Part shown: piece by piece, positions 1-11,588 of the stretch | Layout of the letters: each line of letters opens with the position of its first letter | Numbering within the stretch: position 1 is the first letter of the stretch | Origin: Megascapheus bottae | Taxonomy: Eukaryota; Chordata; Mammalia; Rodentia; Geomyidae | Direction of reading: 5' to 3' | NCBI GenBank assembly: GCA_024803745.1 | Contig: JANJXV010000006.1 | Span: 40,727,501-40,791,500, forward strand | Length of the DNA: 64,000 bases | The notes under the pieces: generated by a model | Database searches by the model: none | The model's input: only the letters and a program-made list of their open reading frames with translations | Told to the model about the DNA's origin: nothing | Position numbers and translations under genes: made by a program

Positions 1-152
1 CCAATGACACCTCTGCATGGATGGAGAGGGTGGCTTCTCCCCCTTCGCTGGGGCCCAGCCCCCTTCCACAGAAAGGCAGGGTTCCAAAGCCACTCGGCTC
101 TGTGGGACAGCTACCTACCCATGCTACCCTAAGTGCAAAAACACTTTGGGTC

Positions 153-158
<6 letters not shown>

Positions 159-188
<30 letters not shown>

Positions 189-450
189 GTATTTATTTTA
201 TTGTAATGTATAGAGGGGTTACAGTTACATTCGCCAGATAGTAGGTGCATTACTTCTCACACATTGATATCCCTTCTCATATTTTTGTCTCCATTTCCCT
301 TCCCAACCCCCTCCCAATCATCTTGTTTTTCCCCTTCCCTTTCCTATTCCAAATACACAAATAAACATATATACAATATATCAGGTAACAAAGTCAGATA
401 CAGTAACAATATGAGATTAATCAAAGGGCAACAAAAGAGAAGAGAAATAA
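159..450 (-). mobile_element. L1 3' end, 5'-truncated, with (TTA)n tail
   Basis: The sequence reads as the reverse complement of the L1 3' terminus seen cleanly at 57057-57185, sharing the block that ends in the poly(A) signal. Its tail lies on the left, expanded into (TTA)n at about 154-187. Imperfect target-site duplications flank it: ACTTTGGGTCTTTATT at 143-158 and ACTTTGGTTCTTATT at 451-465. Confidence 0.75.
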
Positions 451-566
451 ACTTTGGTTCTTATTGACTGTGTGAGGTGCTTTGTCCTCCACAACCATGC
501 CCAGAAAGCTTTCTCAGAGCAAAAGGTACAGAGCAGTTATCCAGCACCATCTTTACAAGATGAACA

Positions 567-806
567 CTTTTTTCTTCTTTTTTTTTTGGTCCATTGTTGT
601 GCTCGAACTCCGGGCCTGGATGCTATCCTTGAGCTCTTTTTGCTCAAGGCTAGTGCTCAACCACTTTGAGCCACAACTCTACTTCTGGTTTTCTGGTCTT
701 TAATTGGAGATAAGGATGTCATGGACTTTGCTGTCTGGGCTGGATTTGAACTGTGATCCTCAGATCTCAGCCTCCTGAGTAGCCAGGATTACAGGTGTGA
801 GCCACC
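567..806 (-). mobile_element. B1-headed composite SINE (B1-Geo type)
   Basis: The poly(T) end at 567 is followed by the right monomer (reverse complement) and then a B1-like head ending in the reversed CTGTAATCC block near 795. The copy is moderately diverged. Confidence 0.8.
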
Positions 807-1985
807 AAAAACCAGATTCAAATAGGTGTATTTTTTCCATTAATGAAGAAGGTCATTGAGCAGAGAAGTCTAGGAGCTTTCACTAAGAAATTGCAGGAGA
901 GGGGGCATTTTGAACAGGATAGACTTTCCTATTCTTCAATTGCTCCAGTATTACATGTGTATATTTAATCAAACTCTAGAAAGGCTACAAGTATTCATAT
1001 TATCAATTTTTTTTAAAACAACTATCACCAAAATAACATCTGGCTCCTTCTCTAATTGTGTCTGTGGCAGCAGGCAGCTTGCTCCGTCTTGTGTTCTTTG
1101 CTCACTGGCTCCCTCAGGGGGTGCAGTGACTGTCACATGAGTGCTGGCATGTGATCTCTTTCCCACGTTCCATGCTCCACAGTCAACACTCAGCAAGCAC
1201 CACTTGCCCCTGTTTGGGTCACATCACCGAGGTGGGGTTGAACTAATAAGTAACTGAAAATGTAGAGAGGAGGAGAAGGTCCTTCCAGATGTTCCCATCC
1301 CTGGGTCACAGGCCACCAGTGAGGAAGTGGACACTCTGTAGATAACAAATTAGGGACAATTGGCTGGGGTGAACCCAAGCTGTAAGGATGAGGATGTTTC
1401 TGGCTTTCGAGCTCAGTAGACTTTGCCTGCCAGCCGAGAAAGTCACATGATGCGATAGACTTGCAGAGTGTGGGCTTGGAGCTCATGGAAGACCTGTTTT
1501 TTACCCCTCATGATCAATCTTCAGGAGAAAACAAGGCCATCAGTCTCTCTGAAAGCCAAGTAAGGCTACCTTGCCACAAACCAAAATGCTGAGGGCCACA
1601 GTTATCAGAGGGTCAGAAGGAAGTTGAAATGACCAACTCAATGCTCAGCCAGCTGACCATTTCACTTTCAGATCATCTTGAGTGTAGCTGTGTACTTTAT
1701 CCCATCAGCCATCTCATAGAGGTAGCTGACTTACAAATTTTTGCCTCTTCTATATCTCAGTCCCTAGGATGTAACACACTTCAACCGGTCAGAACTTTGT
1801 GAGCATGAAGTGTTGATAAAGACCAAGAATATCTGAGGATGGTTTCTAAGCAATTTCCATCCCTTGGAACTTTATATTCCTTTTTCAAGTGATTTTATTC
1901 AACTCTCAAAACTTCCAGCTGAATTCAGTGTTATTTGAGCTGCATAACACTTGTTTCTACACCTACACCCAGTCCTCCCTCTTTT

Positions 1986-2214
1986 TTTTTTTTTTTGGTG
2001 GGTCATGGAGCTTGAACTCGACCTGGGTGCTGTCCCTGAGCTTGTCCGCTCAAGGGTAGGGCGCCCTACCCTTGAGCCAAGCCCCACTTCCTGTTTTCTA
2101 AAGGTTAACTGGAGATAAGAGTCTCAGGTCCTTTTGTGCCTGGGCTGGCTTTGAACTTTGATCCTGAGATCTCAGCCTCCAGAGTAGCCAGGATTACAGG
2201 CGTGAGCCGCCTGG
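1986..2214 (-). mobile_element. B1-Geo SINE with target-site duplication and internal palindrome
   Basis: An 18-bp perfect target-site duplication, CCCAGTCCTCCCTCTTTT, lies at 1968-1985 and 2215-2232. The copy belongs to the subfamily whose right half reads GGGCTTGGCTCAAGGGTAGGG in sense orientation. It contains a perfect 28-bp palindrome at 2049-2076 that other copies lack. Confidence 0.9.
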
Positions 2215-3135
2215 CCCAGTCCTCCCTCTTTTGGACTTTAAGTCCACACGTTAGGAGAAGATACAGACACCCACTCTGAGATCTTCTTGGCTATCACTTT
2301 GGCTCCTCCTGCCCTCAGAGGAATTTTTTTGGTCATCTGTGAGCTCCTTGTTCCATGTGCCACAGGAAGGGCCACTGATTATCAACCAGAGGAAGTTAGA
2401 ATCACCTGGAGGCTTTTTGGCTATTACAGTGACCAGGGGGGGCACCATTGGCAACTAATGATTAGTAATGGGCAGGGATGTTAAAGTTCTGTGATTCACA
2501 CCACAATGTATTGGCACATCGCGAACCCATCCACCGCCGCCACCACCATTCTGTCTTCCCTGTGAGGATCAAAGGCATGACTGCCTCCTCACCACTGTCT
2601 CTCCACATCCAGCTCAGATTCTTGGCACACATCTCTTGGATGACCGTTCTTCTTTGTCACCTCCTCATGTTTTTGCATTCCCTCTCCCTTCAGAGGACAG
2701 CAAGAGCCATTCTGATTGCCTCTTGTTTCTAAAGCCACCTTCAAAGGCAGGGGCTTCTCCAGCAATGGCCCATCCACATTCCATTCCTCTTTTCTCCCCA
2801 CTGTCAAAATCTTCCAGCTGTTTAGAGGCTCTTAGCACTAATGAGTGCCTTCAGAACTGATAATGATTTGCCCTTTGACTTCAACTCAGACATAGCTTAG
2901 TAATTGTAGGTGGGAGCTTTTTTTCTCTGAAGTAGATTTTAAAACTTTTAAAGAATTACATAGTTTTGACAGCCTAATTGATTCAGTTGTTCTATGAATC
3001 ACTCTGACTTAGCCAAAGCAATAATAGTGGTCCTATTGGCATTCCCTCATAAGGGAAGAAAAAGCTCAAGTGTGACATCTGATGGTCTCCATCATTCTTG
3101 CAGAAATGGGAGGAACACAGACAGTAAGAAGATTA

Positions 3136-3358
3136 AGGGCCTGTAACCCTAGCTACAGAGGAAGCTGAGATCTGAGGATCGTGGTTCATAGTCAGTCAGG
3201 ACACAAAGTCTGTAAGACTCATCCTCAATTAACCACCAGAAAACTGAAAGTGGCGCTGTGGCTCAAGAGGTAGGGCGGTAGCCTTGAGCTGAAGAGCTCA
3301 GGGACAGTGCCCAGGCCCAGAGTTCAAGACCCACAACCAATGAGAGAGAGAGAGAGCA
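3136..3358 (+). mobile_element. B1-Geo SINE with (GA)n tail
   Basis: The head (CTGTAACCCTAGCTAC) starts near 3140, the second half starts at about 3225, and the tail has become a short (GA)n. Confidence 0.8.
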
Positions 3359-4204
3359 AGAGAGTTCAAGAACTCCAGCAGTCTCTATGACAAATGACTC
3401 ATTGGGGCAAAGTCAGAGCCATGTCCACCTAAGACACCTACACCCTGATTCTAGCTCACTGGACAAATATGATGTGGCCTTGTAGAATATTCTCCATGGC
3501 TAGATACTTCCAGAGTTCGTAAGTTTTGCTTTCTGACTGATTTCCCTTAAGAAAATTCCTTTCTGTTTTGTAAACTTCAGAGATAAAGTTCTCCTCCCAG
3601 CATGGTAATTCCCAACTCAGTCTACTCAGGGGCTCTCCCAAATTTTTTTTTAAGTACTAGGAAACACTTCAAAAGGTCCTACAATTCATTTTCATCCTTT
3701 TCAAATGGAAAGCACTCCAAGCAGTAGTATGCCTCACAGCTGCATCCATCACATTCGGTAAAAAAAATTAAAACTAATTTAGTTCTTGCCACATGTCATG
3801 CATATTAACTATCAGTGGCTTCCTTTTAATCTTCGTTGAGACCTATAAAGTTATACATTAGTCAGGATAGATGAGACTATGCTTCAGAAACAAATAAGAC
3901 CCAATTCTCCAGGGCTTGAAAAGGAAAATTTATTCTTCATATGCTTATACATATCCATTATATAAATCCAGTGTGGCTTTGACTCCGATCTGTTTAAATT
4001 TTGGCCCCAGACCAACAACTATCATCTGAAAAAATTCAGCTTCTTATGGCAGAGGATAAGATATTGTGGGGACTACTCAAATAATTCACAAAGTGGTGCA
4101 TGTCACTTGCATTTACATCTCATTGACCAAAGCAAGTCACATGGCCATGCCCACTTTTAAAGGTGATAGGACATATATCCTAGTCACATAAGAGAGCTAG
4201 AAAT

Positions 4205-4290
4205 ATTTGAGCAAAGTGTTACTATCCTTGTTTTGTAGATAGGGGAACTGGAACTCAGGAAAGTGGAAGAGCTGCTTCTCACAGCCAGGC
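4205..4290 (-). repeat. MIR-like remnant
   Basis: TTTTGTAGATAGGGGAACTG and the following bases resemble the reversed MIR core (GATGAGGAAACTGAGGC). Old and degraded. Confidence 0.4.
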
Positions 4291-4471
4291 TTTGTGATGT
4301 TTCTTGAGAGCTTTGCTCTCTGATAGTGGACTCATGCCATGCATACATTGCGTACAAGTTGCCTGACTTCCTGTCCAAATACTACTGCCAGGGTACAGAG
4401 TTCTTAGGCTTGAAGGAATATGTGCACACACTTGGGTAAGGTCAGGTTGGAGCCAAATAAACATTATTGCA

Positions 4472-4664
4472 ATTTTTTTTCCAGTCCTGGGGCTTGAACT
4501 CAGGGCTCTAGCCTTGAGAAAGCCCAAGGACAGTGCTCAGGCCCTACCACTTGAGCCATAGCACCATTTATGGCTTTTTCTATGTATGTGGTATCAAGGA
4601 ATTTAACCCAGGTCTTCGTGCATGCTAGGCAAGCACTCTACTGCTAGGCCAAACTCCTAGCCCA
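4472..4664 (-). mobile_element. IDL-Geo type SINE
   Basis: Poly(T) comes first, then the right monomer, then the reversed ID-like monomer (AGGCAAGCACTCTAC near 4628). Some bases of the middle are missing. Confidence 0.8.
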
Positions 4665-5257
4665 TATTGCAGTTGGTTCATTATAACTATTTCCATTCTC
4701 TATCAAGGACTTCAATACATTGAGCATGAAATCTTTATGTAACAGAATTACTTTTGAATATGATTTTTTTAAAAAAAATCAAGTGCCATAAGTTTCCTTG
4801 ATGATTGCTTCTATTTATTTAACATTATCAGTGCGGCTGCAGATGCTTAAGACCCAGAGGGAAGTTGTTTATAATTCCTTATTTTCAGTAAAAGTGATCT
4901 CCAGGGGGAAAAAAAGCAAAGCTTGCTCAAAGGAACAAGACTTACTCTATGAGACTTTAGAAAATAACCCCAGAACTTCATTATCCTGGATCCCAGAGAA
5001 TGTACTCTGAATAGAAAAATCTGAAAATAACATAATTAAGTACTCCTGAGAAAAGAAAGATATCAAAAAGAAAGTTGAAGTGACCTGCTGCAGGTGGATA
5101 TTGACTCAAACCTATGCTGGCAATTTTGCATTCTTTTCCATGTCATAACCCTTACTGCTTACAACTACAATGCTTTACGTTACTCAGCACTACATAAAAT
5201 TGATAGTCCAGAAGACACATTGACTTAGTATGAGAGAGAGACAGACAAAGAAAGAGT

Positions 5258-5472
5258 ATGTGTATATTGGGCTTGAACATAGAGCTCCAGCTTTGAGGGG
5301 GAAAAAATATATCGAGGCCCTATCACTTAATCCACAGATTCACCTCTAGCTTTTTGCTGGTCAGAAGGAAATCAGTCTCATAAACTTTCTTGTCCAGGCT
5401 GGCTTTGAAGCACAATCCTCAGAACTCCATTTCCAAAGTAGCTAGGATTATAGGCATGAGTACCCAGTAACA
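5258..5472 (-). mobile_element. Diverged B1-Geo SINE
   Basis: It has a degenerate right half, then reversed CAGGCTGGCTTTGAAGC and TAGCTAGGATTATAGGC head blocks. Confidence 0.65.
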
Positions 5473-5885
5473 CAATGACTTTTTCTATAGTTTCTATTAC
5501 ACACTGGGACTTCAGTCCATCTTTTAATCCTAGCTAGTATGCTTATCATCTGAAAGTGAATTCCTGTAGAGAAAGATAAGGATTGCTTGTTATGTTGGAA
5601 GTATATGATGAGTGCTCTTTGTACCCACTATAGCCTAGTGCAACCCAGAAACCAGGAGAAAATAAAAGATTGGGAGAGAGGAGGAGCAGGAAAAAAAGAA
5701 GAAAGAGGAGGAATGAGGAAGAAGGAAGGTGGAAAAGGAGAGAGTAGAAAATCATAAAATGATCTCAGGAGATAATAGATAACCCAGTAGAGCCTAGAAG
5801 ACCTCAAAAAAATAAAATGGTCCCCCAGAAAGCACATGGAAATAACTTAAATCTAATTTACAGTTGTTCAAGAACTATATTTTAA

Positions 5886-6170
5886 GCCAGGTGCATGGCT
5901 CATGCCTGTAATCCTACTCAGGAGGCTGAGATATGAGGATCAAGGTTCAAAGCCAGCCCGGGCACAAAAGGACCTGAGACTCTTATCTCCAATTAACCTC
6001 TAGAAAATGGGAACTGGGGCTTGGCTCAAGGGTAGGGTGGTAGCCTTGAGCTGAAGAGGTTAGGGACACTGTCCAGGCCCAGAGGTAGGGTGGTAGCCTT
6101 GAGCTGAAGAGCTCAGGGACAGCACTCAGGCCGAATTCAAGCCCCATGACCCACAAAAATACCCCTATAT
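5886..6170 (+). mobile_element. B1-Geo SINE with a 53-bp unit present twice
   Basis: The copy belongs to the GGGTAGGG subfamily. The segment GTAGGGTGGTAGCCTTGAGC and what follows occurs at 6032-6084 and again from 6085, an exact 53-bp period, before the normal 3' end and A-tail. Confidence 0.88.
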
Positions 6171-7170
6171 TTTATGAATTATATTTCCTTTACGCATTAA
6201 AAAAAGACAAAAGTACTTTGTTGGAAGCAAAGCAAGCTGTAGCCTGAAGCAAGTGGTCTAATCTTGCTTTCGTCCAATCCATAACTCTGGGGCCGCGAGG
6301 CCTAATGAAGCATGATGTCTGCAAAAATCTTTGAAGATAAGAAGTGCTATTTAGGTATCCTGTATTATTAAATATAAATGCATATCTAGGAAGGAAACTC
6401 TCCAGTAGCGCTTTATGTGCCTTAACCAGAAGTCAACCTGGTAGAACTAGTTGTCTATGTCTCTTGTCAGCAGGGATCCAGTTGTGGGTCACTAATAATG
6501 GAAAAATAAAGGAATCAAATAAGCCAAGTGTTAACACATGGCACGCATCATGAAGATTTTGGCTTGGTTCAGAGAGGAGAGATTCTAAAGAAGGCCTCAT
6601 TTACTGGAATGGAAATATATGGGCCAGGAAATTGCTCAGAGGTCTCCTGTCTTTTCCTGTGCACATGGAAGCTACCCGTTGTGTTGGCTACTGTTTTGGA
6701 TTAGAATATCTGCTTTAGAAATAACCTGCCTGTGTCCTTAGGAAGAAGAGGTGTGCCGTGGGGTAGAGGAGGGGCAGAAGGGAATATATGGAGAGGAGTC
6801 ATTTAGATGCACTCTGAGACCAAAGTGCTTCCTTGTGCTTCCCAGGCCATTGCCAGGTTGCAGCTGGGAGATTGGGCAGCCAGTCTGAACTTAGTGAACC
6901 TCCCAAGTTTTCTGAAGTATCTCTGAGCTGGAGCCCACTGGGTCCTTTTGGTAACACAAGCCAGTCCCAAACATTGAAGCTGAATGGCTTGGTTCAAGCT
7001 AATGTTTCTCAGAAGCATAGGCTGAGCCTCAGTTTCTCATTGCACAGATGCCAGGCAGTCACCTGTTCTCATGCACTGTTTTAGACAGCAGGGAACAAAA
7101 AAAAGTATTCTTATATGCTGAAAGCTTACATTCTATTAGAGAGTCAATGAATAAAATATGTAGTAAGTTA

Positions 7171-7399
7171 AGCCAGGCGCGGTGGCACACGCCTGTAATC
7201 CTAGCTACTCAGGAGGCTGAGATCTGAGGATTGCAGTTCAAAGCCAGCGCAGGCACTAAAGTCCATGAGACTCTTATCTCCAGTTAACCACCAGAAAACC
7301 GGAAGTGGTGCTGTGGCTCAAGGGATAAGGCAGTAGCTTTGAGCTCTTCAGCTCAGAGCCCAAGCCTGAGTTCAAGTCCCATGACTGACAAAAAAAAAT
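7171..7399 (+). mobile_element. Full-length B1-Geo SINE
   Basis: This is a good reference copy. The 7SL/B1-like head (GGTGGCACACGCCTGTAATC) has a B-box-like GTTCAAAGCC near 7230. A linker (ACTCTTATCTCCAGTTAACC) follows, then the right monomer from about 7302 with TGTGGCTCAAGGG (A-box-like) and GAGTTCAAGTCCC (B-box-like), then the A-tail. The target-site duplication GTAAGTTA is at 7163-7170 and 7400-7407. Naming the right half Geo follows my recollection of the IDL-Geo family of geomyoid rodents. Confidence 0.9.
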
Positions 7400-7439
7400 G
7401 TAAGTTAGAAGATACAAATAAATGAAAAGCAGGGAAGGA

Positions 7440-8330
7440 GTGAGACTAAGGAATGCTTGGGGATGGGTTTAGGGTACTCTTACTGATTTTTGAGCAAAAA
7501 AAATGAGTCATTTAGGCATAGAAAAAGAGCAGCCAGTGTAAAGTTCCTGAGGCAAGAATCTATCAGTTGTGTGTGAGAAACAACCAGAAGCAAGTAGAAT
7601 TAGTGGAATAAGAGTATGGCAGGAGATGAAGTAAATAACATCACATGGCATCTGGTAGGCCACAGTAAGGACTTGGGCTTTTATTCTGAAGTGGATAGAA
7701 AAATCTGGGGAGAATTTTGAATAGGGGAGCAATAAGGAGGCCTGATTTCCACCTTAGGAGAAACAGCCTTGTCTGCTGGGCTGAGTAGAGCAATGGGAGT
7801 TCAAATGTGGAAGAAGAGGGGAATTAGGAGGCAGTCACAATCTGCCTGGAGGGGAGCTACTGTGGCTTTGAGCCGTGTGGGGGCAGTGGCTGGACTCAGG
7901 TGGACATTGGAAGTGCAGCCCACAGAGTTTGCTGATCCCCACAGGGAGTTCTCAGGTGTCTCCTGGGAACAGGGTAATGAGCTGTGAATGGTGGGGAGGA
8001 CACTCCTCTCTATTCAAGGGGAACAAAAGAAGAGATAGAGGGACAGCCGGTAAGCTTCTTATTCTTCTTTTGTCTCTTCCTATTCTTGGAAGGTTAGTTA
8101 TACAGGCACCAAGTGAATCTGAGCTCCCAGGACCTGAGTCTTCACTGAGTAGTCTACTGAAGGAATTAGGTGCAAAGGAAAAACTCAGATACATGCTTAA
8201 TAACCACTGTGCTGTCAGAATTGGTGGCTGTCCTGGCCAGGAGCTCCTAAGGGAGGCATGCGTGAGCTGGCATACGGCAGCCTGGGAGAGGGAAAGGAGA
8301 GGAGGTGAAGAGTGTTGAATGCAGGGGATA
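7440..8330 (+). repeat. Ancient mammalian interspersed repeat, family not assigned
   Basis: Phrases such as GCCACAGTAAGGACTTGGGC, TTTTATTCTGAAGTGGATAG and the CAGAGTTTGCTGATCC segment resemble a recurrent mammal-wide repeat I recognise but cannot name with certainty. The overlapping 147- and 168-codon frames on opposite strands (7875-8318 and 7952-8458) lie largely in it, so I do not call them genes. Confidence 0.45.
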
Positions 8331-9358
8331 TGGTACATGCGATGGTTCCAAAGGAGGGAGCAGGGTCTGTGATAGGGTATGAGTGAATCTAGCCAGTCTT
8401 GGGGAGCAAGGGCGAGGAGTGGGTGGGGCTCAGCCCAGGTGGGGCTTGTGGACCACATGTAGATTTTTAACTTTGTCTAAAGATGAATAAGAAGCTGCTG
8501 GAGGCCTCTGTCAACAGGAGAATATGACCATACAATTCCTTTGCTCAATCTCACTGAAGGGACCAGTGCTTCTTAGCGAGTTCCTGAAAGAGGGGAGGTT
8601 GGCTAGTTCAAAAATAAACCGACAGAATTCCTAGAGTGTTTTCCATTTTAAAAAAAAGTTGTACTTCCAAAAGGAAATTTCAATATTAGTTAAGATATTT
8701 AAATAATGCAACTATTGATATTTTGTTGTATTAAGAATATTTTGGCTAAGGTTTCTGTTGGCCCTCTGTATCTGTGGTTCTGCCTCCACAGATCTAACTA
8801 ACTTGATGGAAAATCATTTCCTTTGAAATTGCATCTTTACTGAACATGCTCAGACATTTTCTTGTCATTATTCTATAACCAATGCAATCTTGCAACCATT
8901 TACATTGTGTTATATATTATAAGTCATCTAGAGGTTGCTTCAAGTATATGGCAGCATGTATGTAAGCTATATTAGTAAGTCTTATGCCGTTTTACATATA
9001 TTGTGTGGATGCCAAGGGACACCTACATTTATAGATGAAATAGTATGATACTGTGGATCAACTTCCAAATTGCTTCAATTGGGAGGTGAGATAAGACTAA
9101 CACAAGACTGGCCATGAATTAAAATGAGGCATGAGATATGGATGTTCATTATATTACTCTACTCTCATTCTTTGAGGTTTTCTATAATGAAAAGGTTTTT
9201 TTTTAAAGCAGAATCTTCAGACTCTTAGGTTGTACTTATTCACTGGGTTTCAAATGTTCCTCTTAAAAATCACATGAAAGTACAATGAAAAAAACAAATG
9301 AAACCCTCTCATCCTCCCTTCCTCCTTCTCTCCCTCAGCTCCTTCCCTCCCCCACCTC

Positions 9359-9363
<5 letters not shown>

Positions 9364-9412
<49 letters not shown>
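9364..9412. repeat. (CA)n microsatellite
   Basis: About 24 perfect CA units, preceded by a pyrimidine-rich CTCC/CTTC tract at 9308-9363. Confidence 0.97.
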
Positions 9413-9414
<2 letters not shown>

Positions 9415-10310
9415 CTTCATTCTACAGCAGAACTAATAGTATTAAGCCCCAGTACAAAATCCTGACTATAGTTTAAACATCTCTGGTGTATTAGACACTT
9501 AGTATTAGTGATAGCACCCCTCTTTGCTGTAGTTTGCAATCAACATTTATAAATGAAAGGCTACACTGCCGAGCTTTGAACTCTACCAGGACCTCACAGG
9601 TGCCCAGGGAGCTTAGCAATACCTCATCTACTTGGACCAAGCTGTTGCAAGGTACAAGGCAATGTGCTGTGGAGCTCGGTGGGGGCTCTCTGAGCAAGGG
9701 GCTCAGGGACAATGCACCCTCAAAGACTAGGGGACCAGCATAATGGCATGTATGTAAGTCACTTGTGAACCCAAACTGCCAAGGGAATTGTCTGAATTTC
9801 TGGCGTGATTCTGGATCTGTATGTTTTTGTCTACCTGACTCTCTCAGACATCATGATAAGGTCAAGATGCTAAAATCCTCCAAGTTATTCCCCAAGGTGT
9901 GGTGAACAGCTGCACAGCAAGTCAAGAACACAGGACCTTCCCAGGTGGGTGCCTTTCAGATACCCTTCCTTGCCTGACAAGTGCAGTCCTGACGCCAAGA
10001 CCACAGGCTGCTTGAGCTCCCACCAAGGATTAAAAATCATTCTCATTTTACTTTTGAAAGTAGACTGTTAAACCCATATTTACAAAGAAAGAGAACAGGA
10101 CACAGTCTGAGTACTTTCCTCTTGCATTTCAGCCAAAGGAGTGCTGAGTTTAGGGTACTAGCATATGGCACAAATGTGAACTTTAAGGAAAATTCTCTGC
10201 TAAACTGTGCTTCTTTCTACACACAGGATACTTGGCTTCAGCAGTAAGAATACAGTGCCAGGTTTTCTTAAATGTCAGGCATTTTAAGAAATGGTTTCTC
10301 AGAATTTAAA

Positions 10311-10313
<3 letters not shown>

Positions 10314-10351
<38 letters not shown>
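10314..10351. repeat. (AC)n microsatellite
   Basis: 19 perfect AC units. Confidence 0.97.
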
Positions 10352-10353
<2 letters not shown>

Positions 10354-10620
10354 TGGAAATACTACGATGATGTTTCTAAATAAAAGAAATTTGACTCACA
10401 GCACAGGACAACTGGCTGATTACAACTCACACTGGTTGACTATCAATCATCAGCAGTATGATGTCTGAACTTTTAAGCATTGTGGTACCAGAAGATAACC
10501 TGCCATATAAAATGTTTAGTTTAATATAAAATGTTCAATTCGTTGGAGGTGGTGGAAGGAAAATAGATAATTTGCATTGTTCATTCCCCTTACCTGTTGA
10601 AAGAACTCATTTACATTGTC

Positions 10621-10636
10621 TGAGTCAGATGAGTCA
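10621..10636. promoter_or_regulatory. Paired AP-1 motifs
   Basis: TGAGTCA at 10621-10627 and again at 10630-10636, two exact consensus sites on the same strand 9 bases apart, in non-repetitive DNA about 20 kb upstream of the first coding exon. A regulatory role is an inference from motif sequence only. Confidence 0.3.
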
Positions 10637-11018
10637 GTGAGAAAGATTAACAAAGGACTAATTCACCCCAACCCCGTCCTCCCCACCTCTATCACCTTCC
10701 AGCGAATCCACTATCTGCAAATCCTTGTGATTAACAGAATCTAGTAAAGTTGGTCCTGGACCTTCCTAAATTTCTCTTCCCCATTTTAGTTTATCAAGTT
10801 CACCCCAAGTTCCTGACTCTCAGCTGCATTGTGTCCTGCATATTTGTAAGGGATCTCTTCGGGGTCTCTTCTGGGTTATCACTCATTTCAAGATTGTTCC
10901 ATCTCTGCTTATGAACCCAGGTTTCCAGTTAGTCTCTTACTGCCATAAGAAGGGAGAAGTGTAATGGTGAGCTTTCCAGCGGTATGATGAATGGCATCAA
11001 GCGTTACAGGGACCAAGC

Positions 11019-11038
11019 TTTTTTTTTTTTTTTTTTTT
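11019..11038. repeat. Poly(T) tract, 20 bases
   Basis: An isolated homopolymer; I saw no SINE body next to it. Confidence 0.9.
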
Positions 11039-11442
11039 AAACCTTTCCAGTGGAAAGGTAAAAAATAAGGAAAAGGTATAGACACATGGGCTAGTAACTT
11101 TAAAACTCTATCTTCCCTTTGCTTCTGTTGGATGGAAACACTAGTTAATTTTGAACAAATCACAGCAGAACCTTTTCTGTTGCTCTAAACTCTGTGACAC
11201 ATCTTTTCATCTCAGAGGGTATTTGTGGGAACAAAATACACTGAGTATGAAAGTTTTTGAAAGAGTTTAGAACTGCTATCAGTGTTAGGATTTCACAACA
11301 GCATGAAATCATTTTCACAATACGCCTAGAGGATTTTTTTTTAAATTGCAATTACAATGTTGGGTCAAGTTTAAGAGCTTACTTGATCACAAGTGTAAGA
11401 TGAAAGAATCTGAAGATAAAAAGGTCTACTTAAAGACAGTAA

Positions 11443-11588
11443 TTTGAGTATAAATTATATTGGCCTTTCTAAAAACAATTTACTAATATAAAAACCTGAA
11501 AACTCATATACTTTTGAGTATAAATTATATTGGTCTGTCTAAAAACAATTTACTAATATATATTAAAACCTGAAAACTCATATACTTT
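11443..11588. repeat. Tandem duplication, period about 70 bases
   Basis: The segment starting TTTGAGTATAAATTATATTG occurs at 11443 and again at 11513 with few mismatches and a 5-base insertion in the second copy. AT-rich and non-coding. Confidence 0.93.

Noticed and set aside
7875..8458. Overlapping 147- and 168-codon frames on opposite strands
   Set aside because: They lie largely in what looks like an ancient interspersed repeat, have no domain, and neither has a promoter or splice context.
9285..9476. Frame containing a (TH)n repeat, and similar ones at 30456, 59953 and 61673
   Set aside because: These are (AC)n microsatellites read as codons, not proteins.
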